DNA from: Ruminococcaceae bacterium UBA5401
GTDB lineage: Bacteria; Bacillota; Clostridia; Oscillospirales; Acutalibacteraceae
Assembly (NCBI GenBank): GCA_002409675.1
Contig: DHOB01000042.1
Span: 1 to 9,693, forward strand
DNA length: 9,693 nucleotides
Reading direction: 5' to 3'
A program made the position numbers and the translations under genes. This document shows, piece by piece, positions 1 to 5,021 of this stretch (position 1 is its first letter; the number at the start of each line of letters is the position of its first letter). Below the pieces are notes generated by a model that ran no database searches, was not told the DNA's origin, and saw only the letters and a program-made list of their open reading frames with translations.

Positions 1-30
1 TGCCGGCTGCTTTTACGCTTACGCATATGC

Positions 31-68
31 AAAAAGCTCCCGAAGCTAAGGAGACCATGCTTCGGGAG
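31..68 (-). terminator. Intrinsic terminator of the DUF1015 gene, built from a repeat hairpin
   Basis: A perfect 10-bp stem (37-46 with 59-68, CTCCCGAAGC / GCTTCGGGAG) closes a 12-nt loop. On the minus strand it is followed by C and then five T (31-35). It lies about 110 bp past the DUF1015 stop codon on the same strand, where a terminator is expected. The same stem recurs at 1791-1819 and 3909-3937, so it belongs to the dispersed repeat family. Termination is inferred from structure only. Confidence 0.6.
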
Positions 69-145
69 TTGCCTTATCCTGTCCCGGCAAAGCGGGCCTG
101 TGGTTTTCGCCGTTCCCCACGTCGGGCCGAAACCGGCTCTGCCGG
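63..145 (+). repeat. Dispersed repeat copy 1 (loop unit plus 22-bp mini-hairpin)
   Basis: It begins with stem CGGGA (63-67), a 14-nt loop (68-81, GTTGCCTTATCCTG) and stem TCCCG (82-86). A variable spacer of about 35 nt follows, then a 22-bp unit (124-145) made of GGGCCGAA and a CCGGC-TCT-GCCGG mini-hairpin. The 5' stem arm overlaps the right arm of the terminator hairpin at 37-68, so the two structures are mutually exclusive. Equivalent units occur at 164-275, 3932-4015, 4054-4138 and, inverted, at 9269-9357. Confidence 0.8.
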
Positions 146-163
146 TGGGAGCGGCAACTTGCC

Positions 164-290
164 GGCGGGAGATGTCTTATACCGTCCCGCCAGATAAATC
201 TTTCGATTCGCTTCGTTCTGAACGGCGGGCCGTGGGAGCGGCGACACGCCGCCGGGCTGAAACGGGCACCGCCCGTGCCGACACGCCGCC
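164..290 (+). repeat. Dispersed repeat copy 2, overlapping the 3' end of the DUF1015 gene
   Basis: A perfect 7-bp stem GGCGGGA/TCCCGCC (164-170 with 185-191) closes a 14-nt loop (171-184, GATGTCTTATACCG). A spacer and a GC-rich segment with GGCGGGCC-GTGGGAGCGGC follow, then a 22-bp unit (254-275) with the alternative mini-hairpin CGGGC-ACC-GCCCG. The whole segment aligns well with the minus strand of 9269-9357. It is read through by the DUF1015 frame, whose TAA stop (177-179) lies within the conserved loop. Confidence 0.8.
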
Positions 291-1571
291 GTCAAGCCTG
301 TGGAAAACCAGACCGGTGAGGGGTTTCGGGTAAAAATAGGTGGATTTCTGGGGCATCTTCTCGCCCGCGGCGGCCACGTCGCGGATCTGGTCCACGCGGG
401 TCGGGTTCAGCAGGAACGCGCACTGGCTCTTTCCCTGGCGGACGGAGGCGACGGCCTCCTCCGCGGAGCGGGTGTAGACGAGGTTTTTCTGCGCGGCCAT
501 GTTCGCGCGGTCGATGCCGAGGATTTTTTCGAGAATCAGGCTGTGCAGGACGGAGACGTCCAGACTGCGGTACGCCGCGCTCCTGCCGGGGAGGGCCGCG
601 TCGACGGCGGCTTTGTCCCTCAGAGTCAGGAGCGTCCACCCCGCGCCGCCGGAATAGAACGCGAACGCCCTCTCGCCCGCGCGGGCCCGCTCCGCCAGCT
701 CTGCCCGCGCCGTGCCGACGTCTTCGCGCGGCATCACGTCGAACTGCTCCGCGCAGCGGCGCAGCAGCTCCCGCGCGCTGAAGTCCTTCAGCCCGCGCAC
801 CAGCCGGTGGGTGGGGAACACGGTCAGGCCGTCGTTCTCCATGCTGACCAGCAGCATCATCACAAAGTCGTCGCCCTCGCAGGCCGTGCCCTGCTCGCGC
901 TTCCAGCCGCGGTAGTTCAGCGCGGTCTCATAGCGGTGGTGCCCGTCGGCTATGTAGAGCCTGCGGTCCCGGAAATCCTCCTGAATCGCGCGGAGGACCT
1001 CCCGGTCGTTCACGAGCCACAGGCGGTGGGTAACCCCGCCAAGGGTGAACCCGTACCGCGGCTTCCCGGAAGAAAGCGCGTCCAGCCGGGCGGCTGTGGC
1101 TCCCCCTTCGTCCCCGTAGAGCGAGTACACCGGGCTGAAGTTGCAGCCCGTCGCCTGCATCAGGCGGAACCGGTCCTCCTTCGCCTTCGAGAGGGTCTCC
1201 TCGTGCGGCAGGATGATTCCCTTTGAAAATTCCTCCAGCCGGACCGCACAGAGAAAACCCTTCACCTTTTTCCGCTCGCCGAACGCGTCGAATTCTTCCT
1301 CGTAGAGGTAAAAGCCGGGGTCGGTGTCCTGCCGCAGAACGCCGCCGGAAAGCCACGCGCGCAGGGTTGCGCCTGCCTGTGCGTAAGCGTCCCCGGCTGC
1401 GGCGGCAGACCGCTCCGGCAACTCGAGGCGGACGGCGTTGTAGGGGCTCTGCGCCAGAAGGGCGCGGTGCTCTCCGCCGCCGATGATGTCGTAGGGCGGG
1501 CAGACCAGGGAAGCGATGTCCCCGGCCTTCGCCGTGTAGCGCAGGGCGCGAAAGGGTCTGATTTCTGCCAT
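177..1571 (-). CDS. DUF1015 family protein with repeat-derived C-terminal tail
   Basis: This encodes 464 residues of the DUF1015 family (PF06245), soluble and of unknown biochemical function. Family-typical signatures are visible: VCPPYDII (about 23-30), LPHEET (121-126) and IADGHHRYETA (207-217). The core ends with a KSTYFYPK-PLTGLVFHRL stretch at about 410-428, where I expect homologues to stop. The remaining ~36 residues are encoded by dispersed repeat DNA (179-290), are rich in Arg, Ala and Ser, and end at a TAA within the repeat loop. The ATG at 1571 is chosen because the motif-rich N-terminus starts there and a G-rich Shine-Dalgarno (GGGGG) lies 8 nt upstream. It has a consensus promoter (1671-1699) and a likely terminator (31-68), so it appears to be monocistronic. 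In other Clostridia I recall DUF1015 genes near serine biosynthesis genes; none is visible here. The family call is firm, the function is not known. Confidence 0.93.
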   Translation of the reverse strand: MAEIRPFRALRYTAKAGDIASLVCPPYDIIGGGEHRALLAQSPYNAVRLELPERSAAAAGDAYAQAGATLRAWLSGGVLRQDTDPGFYLYEEEFDAFGERKKVKGFLCAVRLEEFSKGIILPHEETLSKAKEDRFRLMQATGCNFSPVYSLYGDEGGATAARLDALSSGKPRYGFTLGGVTHRLWLVNDREVLRAIQEDFRDRRLYIADGHHRYETALNYRGWKREQGTACEGDDFVMMLLVSMENDGLTVFPTHRLVRGLKDFSARELLRRCAEQFDVMPREDVGTARAELAERARAGERAFAFYSGGAGWTLLTLRDKAAVDAALPGRSAAYRSLDVSVLHSLILEKILGIDRANMAAQKNLVYTRSAEEAVASVRQGKSQCAFLLNPTRVDQIRDVAAAGEKMPQKSTYFYPKPLTGLVFHRLDGGVSARAVPVSARRRVAAPTARRSERSESKDLSGGTV

Positions 1572-1627
1572 GACGTGGTCCCCCGATTCTCCGCGCGGAA
1601 TCAGCCTGCTTTGCGTGCCGGCTCAGC

Positions 1628-1669
1628 CTGCCGCCGCCCCCGCGCGGCCGGGCGGCGGCAGCTTTTTTT
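1628..1669 (+). terminator. Very stable GC hairpin with T-run: plus-strand terminator / minus-strand 5' mRNA hairpin
   Basis: A perfect 12-bp all-GC stem (1628-1639 CTGCCGCCGCCC with 1650-1661) has a 10-nt loop and is followed on the plus strand by C and seven T (1663-1669). Read on plus, this is a textbook intrinsic terminator, but no plus-strand gene lies upstream. Read on minus, it sits at the very 5' end of the predicted DUF1015 transcript (start near 1664). It may block antisense transcription, stabilise the 5' end, or both. Its left flank (1612-1633) is near-identical to 4175-4196. Confidence 0.6.
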
Positions 1670-1670
1670 C

Positions 1671-1699
1671 ATTATACCCGGCCGGTCCGCCGCTGTCAA
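1671..1699 (-). promoter_or_regulatory. Consensus SigA-type promoter of the DUF1015 gene
   Basis: On the minus strand a perfect -35 box TTGACA (1694-1699) is followed by a 17-nt spacer and a perfect -10 box TATAAT (1671-1676). Transcription would start near 1664, about 95 nt before the DUF1015 ATG. Such a full match suggests strong constitutive transcription. It adjoins the degenerate repeat copy at 1715-1819. Confidence 0.85.
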
Positions 1700-1714
1700 T
1701 GCACATCGGCGGAC

Positions 1715-1819
1715 GGCATCCGCACGCGCGGCCCGGCGTTCAGCGCGCAGGGAAAACCGCACTTCAGTTCGGCGGGGCAGAAAAGAGAAACTCCCGAAGC
1801 GAAAATCATGCTTCGGGAG
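1715..1819 (-). repeat. Degenerate inverted copy of the dispersed repeat
   Basis: Read on minus, it starts with the shared hairpin (1791-1819) and a T-rich segment ending CTGCCCCGCC, which corresponds loosely to TTATCCTGTCCCGGC of the other copies. It ends with CTGAACGCCGGGCCGCGCG, which matches CTGAACGGCGGGCCGTGGG in copy 2. The similarity is partial (about 60% over the loop part by eye), so this is an older or diverged copy. Confidence 0.5.
1781..1819 (-). terminator. Likely terminator of the 146-aa gene / mrr island transcript
   Basis: A perfect 10-bp stem (1791-1800 with 1810-1819) has a 9-nt loop. On the minus strand it is followed by the pyrimidine run TTTCTCTTTT (1781-1790). It lies about 50 nt past the stop of the 146-residue gene. 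The stem is identical to those at 37-68 and 3909-3937. Confidence 0.7.
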
Positions 1820-1870
1820 CCGCCTGAACACCGGCCGGAACGGGTCTGTGAAATAAAATACTTTCGCTTA

Positions 1871-2311
1871 TCAGCCGTAGCCGTAACTGACAACCTCCCA
1901 TTTGCCGCGGCTGTCCCGAATCAGCCACCACTGGTAGTCGCTCATCACTGTATCGGGCTGCATCGTCGCGGAACCGCCGACGGGGGTGCGAAAATTCGAC
2001 AGGAGAAGCATGATGCTTTTTCCCTTTGTCCCCTTTGGAATAAAGCTTTGATCGCTTGTTTCGACTGAATCCGCCGGATAATCCATTTTGACATCATACC
2101 AGAGATCTGTTAAGGTACAGCCGTGAAAATCACGAAATTTTTTCTTGACGCTCTCGGCGGCCTCGGTCTGCTCCGCCCCGCTGAATTTAGCGGTATCATG
2201 AAAATTTTGATGGACATGATAGGCGTTTCCCAAAAAACGGGAATTCCAGAAAACAATCAGGGAAAAGACTGCAATTCCTGCGATTCCTGCGAAAAGCAAT
2301 TTTCTTTTCAT
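1871..2311 (-). CDS. Small membrane-anchored or secreted hypothetical protein
   Basis: This encodes 146 residues. Residues 1-3 are basic (MKRK) and about 5-22 form one hydrophobic segment (FAGIAGIAVFSLIVFW), so the rest is probably extracytoplasmic, tethered by an uncleaved signal anchor; no lipobox Cys is seen. The mature part has a FHGCTLTDLWYD stretch (about 84-95) and ends with SDYQWWLIRDSRGKWEVVSYGYG-like residues. This matches in style small Clostridia proteins of the DUF4829/NTF2-like exported type as I remember them, but I cannot assign a family with confidence. The start is supported by GGGGGGA 4 nt before the ATG. It lies in the AT-rich island downstream of mrr and the broken gene, with its own possible promoter and a terminator at 1781-1819. 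It may simply be a passenger of the island. Confidence 0.8.
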   Translation of the reverse strand: MKRKLLFAGIAGIAVFSLIVFWNSRFLGNAYHVHQNFHDTAKFSGAEQTEAAESVKKKFRDFHGCTLTDLWYDVKMDYPADSVETSDQSFIPKGTKGKSIMLLLSNFRTPVGGSATMQPDTVMSDYQWWLIRDSRGKWEVVSYGYG

Positions 2312-2363
2312 TTTTCCCCCCGGTTTCCAGCCGAATCGAAAAAGCCCCTGACACCCTTCCTAT

Positions 2364-2392
2364 AGGATATCATAGCGGAAAGATTCAGGCAA
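2364..2392 (-). promoter_or_regulatory. Possible promoter of the 146-aa gene
   Basis: On minus, TTGCCT (2387-2392), a 17-nt spacer and TATCCT (2364-2369) form a modest match. An overlapping TATGAT (2369-2374) is a better -10 but lacks a good -35. Either would give a leader of about 50 nt. No clear terminator separates this gene from the genes upstream. Confidence 0.35.
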
Positions 2393-2425
2393 CATAAAGC
2401 AGGAATCCTGTAATAAAGCCGTAAA

Positions 2426-2715
2426 TTACAGATGATATTTCAGATACAGGGTCTTAGCGGCCTTCCGGTTCCACGCCGTGACCTGATTGCAATAGACATG
2501 AAAAGCTTTTCCAATATCGCTCGAGTCGAAACATAGCCTGGCTGATGGAAAACATACTGAACTATTTTCAGAACATTTTCATCGAAAATCCGAGGGCTTT
2601 TTAGCGCATCTAACCACTGCTCTCCAGTAAGCTTCAAAACGCCTTGATGGTACCATGAGGTCGGTTTCAATCCTATCTTTCCCCTTCTTAATTGACACTG
2701 TTTGCAAAATGTCAC
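2426..2715 (-). pseudogene. Frameshifted, truncated remnant, possibly the N-terminal domain of an HNH-type restriction endonuclease
   Basis: The open frame (GTG at 2715, or TTG at 2670 behind AGAAGGGGA) reads SWYHQGVLKLTGEQWLDAL, then IFDENVLKIVQYVFHQPGY, then turns into low-complexity basic sequence and stops at 2440. Shifting frame near the T-run at 2529-2531 restores a sensible continuation, DSSDIGKAFHVYCNQVTAWN and RKAAKTLYLKYHL, ending at TAA 2426-2428. Loss of one T there explains the break. The rebuilt ~95 residues resemble, from memory, the N-terminal part of Firmicute HNH restriction proteins ('FDED-LK-V-YVY-QP...S..IG..F....V...N'). The rest of such a protein is absent. The GTG start overlaps the mrr stop by 4 bp (GTGA), so the pair was probably translationally coupled. 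Being broken is well supported; the family name is not. Confidence 0.55.
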
Positions 2716-3620
2716 TCATTCTGGTAATCGCTTAAAGCATCTTCATCGACGGCTTTGATCTCATAAGCATGTTTTATCGAAACGCAGAAATTATGTTCCA
2801 CCATCAGCCTCACAAGCATTTTCCCATTTATCAGGACAATGTGCCGATCTTTGGCATAATCCCGGGCGGGTTTGGAGAAATCCGCTGTCGTTACAAAAAG
2901 GCCTTTCCCATCTCTTCCAGCGATAGCGCCGACGAAACCCTGTATTGTTGGACGGCCGATGGAAGAGCTGATATCCCATTGCTTCGCCTGAATAAAGATG
3001 CGGTTAAATCCCAATTTATCCTCATAGATGACGCCGTCGATTCCTTCGTCGCCGCTCACGACCGTCGTGCGGCCGGCGTTTTCAAAGCCTCCGTAGCCCA
3101 TTTTCATCAATAAATCCACCACCAGTTTTTCAAAAGCGGGCGGCGACAATTTCATGATTTCTTTCAGCAGGTCGTCCTCCAATGTGCCCTCAATCTCAGA
3201 ATAGGCACGATCCATACTATCCATGGGAGAATCATCCCCGGATTCATTTATGGACAGCGGTTTCCTTTCACCCTGTGCCGTGCGGCTTACGAAATCGTTA
3301 AACGGCTTATACCGTTTCAGAAATTTCGGCGTTATTACTTCAGGTGCATTCCGCAGGGCCTTTAGCCCATCATCCGTAATCATAAATACGCCGCGCGCCG
3401 TATTTTTTATTAACTCTGCCTTTTTCAGATAAGTGGTTGCCCAGCCGATGCGATTATTCAGAACCGGTTGACCGCTGGTAAGCGCCAGAGCCGCATCTTC
3501 ATCCGAGAGGTGAAATTTGTGAACCATTTCGGCACGGATTTCTTGATTGGTACGCTCTTGCCCGTCGCCGAGGAATTCAAGTATCGGCTTGTGAAATTCA
3601 TAATATTTCGGAACAGCCAT
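2712..3620 (-). CDS. mrr: Mrr-type restriction endonuclease (type IV restriction system)
   Basis: This encodes 302 residues, close to the 304 of E. coli Mrr. Residues about 6-92 look like the Mrr N-terminal winged-helix DNA-binding domain (PF14338), with LNNRIGWATTYLKKAELI and the wing ITDDGLKAL. A polar linker spans about 115-145. Residues about 150-285 are the Mrr catalytic domain (PF04471), a PD-(D/E)XK nuclease fold: E164 in FEKLVVDLL, D195 in DEGIDGVI, and Q211-A-K213 in IFIQAKQW, the usual D...QxK variant. Mrr proteins cut DNA carrying foreign methylation. The longer frame to 3689 is rejected: the promoter at 3653-3681 would start transcription near 3646, and the ATG at 3620 begins the conserved MAVPKYYEFHKPIL. 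The gene is AT-richer than its neighbours and leads the restriction island. It appears intact. Confidence 0.93.
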   Translation of the reverse strand: MAVPKYYEFHKPILEFLGDGQERTNQEIRAEMVHKFHLSDEDAALALTSGQPVLNNRIGWATTYLKKAELIKNTARGVFMITDDGLKALRNAPEVITPKFLKRYKPFNDFVSRTAQGERKPLSINESGDDSPMDSMDRAYSEIEGTLEDDLLKEIMKLSPPAFEKLVVDLLMKMGYGGFENAGRTTVVSGDEGIDGVIYEDKLGFNRIFIQAKQWDISSSIGRPTIQGFVGAIAGRDGKGLFVTTADFSKPARDYAKDRHIVLINGKMLVRLMVEHNFCVSIKHAYEIKAVDEDALSDYQNE

Positions 3621-3652
3621 AATGCGCACCGCTTTCAACAAGAAATAAATAA

Positions 3653-3681
3653 ATTGTACTCCAAATTTTAAAAATATACAA
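3653..3681 (-). promoter_or_regulatory. Promoter of the mrr transcript
   Basis: On minus, TTGTAT (3676-3681), a 17-nt AT-rich spacer and TACAAT (3653-3658; 5 of 6 match TATAAT). The predicted start near 3646 gives a leader of about 25 nt to the ATG at 3620. The ribosome site there is weak (AAAGCGGTG). Confidence 0.6.
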
Positions 3682-3908
3682 TGTGCCAAGTGCGTTTCCT
3701 CTGTCGCTTCTTTGTCTTTCCGCGATATGATATACCAAAATAAACTCTGTCATTAAGAACGACAAAACGGCAGACGACACCCCCGCCGCGGAAAGCATCC
3801 GCTCCCAACAGCCCGGCCCGCGCCGCAGCCTGAGCGAGGGCTGAAAGAAACTCTGATATTGGAAAAAGCTGATTTATAAGGACAAGAGCTGCCGCAAACG
3901 CGAAACAG
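3682..3908. other. Gene-free stretch; possible remnant of a host gene 3' end
   Basis: No intact gene is seen. The composition switches from AT-rich to GC-rich at about 3758. From there a plus-strand frame (3758-3844) reads NDKTADDTPAAESIRSQQPG, then PRRSLSEG and a TGA. It looks like a polar protein C-terminus but has no start codon or upstream frame. It could be the end of a host gene cut by arrival of the AT-rich island, or chance. Confidence 0.25.
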
Positions 3909-3937
3909 CTCCCGAAGCGTAATTTTCGCTTCGGGAG
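3909..3937. repeat. Third copy of the shared hairpin, at the right end of the island
   Basis: The stem CTCCCGAAGC / GCTTCGGGAG (3909-3918 with 3928-3937) is identical to those at 37-68 and 1791-1819 and is extended here by one G:C pair. The loop is TAATTTT-like. It lies downstream of thiT on the minus strand and could end that transcript, but the minus-strand T-run after it is poor (CTGTTTCG). With 1791-1819 it brackets the AT-rich mrr island. Confidence 0.75.
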
Positions 3938-4196
3938 TTGTCTTATCCTGTCCCGGCAGAGACGACTTTAAATTTTCACCGCGCCCCCCCGCCGGGCCGA
4001 AACGGGCACCGCCCGCGGCGGGCTGAAACCGGCTCTGCCGGCGATGATACGCCGCCGGGAGTTGTCTTATCCTGTCCCGGCAGAGACGACTTTAAATTTT
4101 CACCGTGCCCCCCGCCGGGCCGAAGCCGGCTCTGCCGGCGGCGGGCCGAAACCGGCTCTGCCGGCGGCGGGCCGTGCGTGCAGGCTCAGCCTGCCG
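3932..4196 (+). repeat. Tandem block of two dispersed-repeat copies and four 22-bp mini-hairpin units
   Basis: Two direct copies of a segment of about 70 nt start at 3933 and 4057, 124 bp apart, and are identical over the first 49 nt (3933-3981 and 4057-4105). Each has the 14-nt loop GTTGTCTTATCCTG: stem CGGGA/TCCCG in the first, a perfect 7-bp GCCGGGA/TCCCGGC (4054-4060 with 4075-4081) in the second. The 22-bp units are at 3994-4015 (CGGGC-ACC-GCCCG), 4020-4041, 4117-4138 and 4143-4164 (CCGGC-TCT-GCCGG). A related element with CAGGC-TCA-GCCTG (4175-4196) overlaps the thiT stop codon and nearly equals 1612-1633. No gene lies in 3938-4185. Confidence 0.85.
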
Positions 4197-4770
4197 AAGG
4201 CTCCAGAAAGCGCTGGAGCGGGTGGTACAGGGCGACGCCGACGGCCAGGCAGATCAGGAAGTCCGGCAGCAGGAACGAGCCGTTGTAGGCGAGCGAGTAC
4301 AGGAACAGGTGGTTGCCCCATTCCTTGGGCAGCCAGGAGGCGTAGGCCGTCACGCCGGAAATCACGTGGAACGCGAAGCGCAGGGCCACGGCGGTGAACA
4401 GGCCGGCGACGAACTTCGGGAAGCCCCTGCCCCAGATGCCTGCGAGGCCCAGCGAGGCGAACGCCAGCAGGTAGTCGAAGACGATGGAGGCCGCAAGCGC
4501 CTGCGGCGTCAGGCCCCAGGAAAGGGCCGCGCCGAGGTCGAGCAGAAGCTGGATCACACCGTAGGTGAAGCTGGTGAGCAGGCCCCACTCCACGCCGTAC
4601 TTGTAGCCGATAAGCAGCACGGGCAGCATGCTGCACAGCGTGACGGAGCCGCCCAGCGGCATCTGGTAAATCTTCACAAGGCTGAGCACCGTGGAAAGCG
4701 CCAGCAGAATCGCGCTCTCCACCAGCCGCAGGTTGGAGGCGCTGAGCCTGGACGCGTTCTGTGTTTGCAT
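4186..4770 (-). CDS. thiT: ECF transporter thiamine-binding S component ThiT
   Basis: This encodes 194 residues, the normal size for the ThiT/YuaJ family (PF09515). It is an integral membrane protein with about six hydrophobic segments (roughly 18-34, 47-60, 62-80, 90-110, 116-134, 155-182). It binds thiamine and imports it with a shared energising module (EcfT plus two ATPases), which is not in this window. Family-typical features are the MPLGGSVTLCSMLPVLLIGYKYG segment (37-59), E61 in GVEWG, H135-x-x-S-G in FHVISG, W146 and W151, and SLAYNGSFLLPD (159-170); the His/Trp/Tyr/Asn positions correspond to the thiamine pocket of known ThiT. The start is supported by GGAGGGG 6 nt before the ATG. 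A TPP riboswitch and terminator lie directly upstream, which independently fits thiamine. The C-terminal PSAG and stop fall in a repeat-family element. Confidence 0.95.
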   Translation of the reverse strand: MQTQNASRLSASNLRLVESAILLALSTVLSLVKIYQMPLGGSVTLCSMLPVLLIGYKYGVEWGLLTSFTYGVIQLLLDLGAALSWGLTPQALAASIVFDYLLAFASLGLAGIWGRGFPKFVAGLFTAVALRFAFHVISGVTAYASWLPKEWGNHLFLYSLAYNGSFLLPDFLICLAVGVALYHPLQRFLEPSAG

Positions 4771-4846
4771 AAAAATCCCCTCCGGATTTTAAATTTGGAA
4801 CCGCCGCCTGGAAGATGCCGGGCCGCGCGGGCGGCCCCGGGCGTGC

Positions 4847-4882
4847 AAAAGCGCCCCCTGCGGAAATACCGCCGGGGGCGCT
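4847..4882 (-). terminator. Riboswitch-controlled intrinsic terminator upstream of thiT
   Basis: On minus, a long hairpin AGCGCCCCC-GGCGG-TATT-TCCGC-A-GGGGGCGCT is followed by TTTT (4847-4850). It lies 10 nt past the TPP aptamer and about 75 nt before thiT. The arrangement is that of an expression platform in which TPP binding favours termination; the competing antiterminator pairing was not worked out. Confidence 0.85.
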
Positions 4883-4891
4883 GAGATTTCA

Positions 4892-4977
4892 TTTCCCTAC
4901 GCTGGCATTATCCAGATCAGGTAAAGGGTTGGAAGCGGAGCCGCTTCCTCTCAGCCGGGACATCCCAGCACCCCGTT
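4892..4977 (-). promoter_or_regulatory. TPP riboswitch (THI element)
   Basis: On minus, the hallmark blocks appear in order and spacing: GGGGTGCTGGG at the 5' side of P1/P2, CCGGCTGAGAGG (the CTGAGA pyrimidine-binding core), a perfect variable P3 hairpin GGAAGCGG/CCGCTTCC, then ACCCTTTACCTGATCTGGAT and AATGCCAGCGTAGGGAA, the pyrophosphate-sensor half. It senses thiamine pyrophosphate and, with the terminator at 4847-4882, should switch thiT off when TPP is plentiful. Confidence 0.97.
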
Positions 4978-4992
4978 TTTCGGTTTCAGCTT

Positions 4993-5021
4993 ATCTTACC
5001 GCATTGTTCAGGATTTGTCAA
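4993..5021 (-). promoter_or_regulatory. Promoter of the TPP riboswitch-thiT unit
   Basis: On minus, a perfect TTGACA (5016-5021), a 17-nt spacer and TAAGAT (4993-4998). The predicted start is near 4986, just before the aptamer. The -35 box is part of the last sense codons (L-I-D-K-S) of the HAD phosphatase gene, so the thiT promoter overlaps that gene's 3' end. Confidence 0.75.

Noticed and set aside
300..1226. Long plus-strand open frame of 308 codons opposite the DUF1015 gene
   Set aside because: It is an antisense shadow caused by high GC. The minus frame has recognisable family motifs, a promoter and a terminator.
3621..3689. Longer N-terminus for Mrr starting at 3689
   Set aside because: The promoter at 3653-3681 would start transcription downstream of it, and the 23 extra residues are not like the family. 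The ATG at 3620 gives the usual length.
1791..3937. Insertion sequence or composite transposon carrying mrr
   Set aside because: No transposase, no terminal inverted repeats beyond the short hairpins and no visible target duplication.
37..4164. CRISPR array
   Set aside because: Repeats are palindromic GC-rich units with unequal spacing and similar spacers, without cas genes. They form a dispersed repeat family, not a CRISPR.
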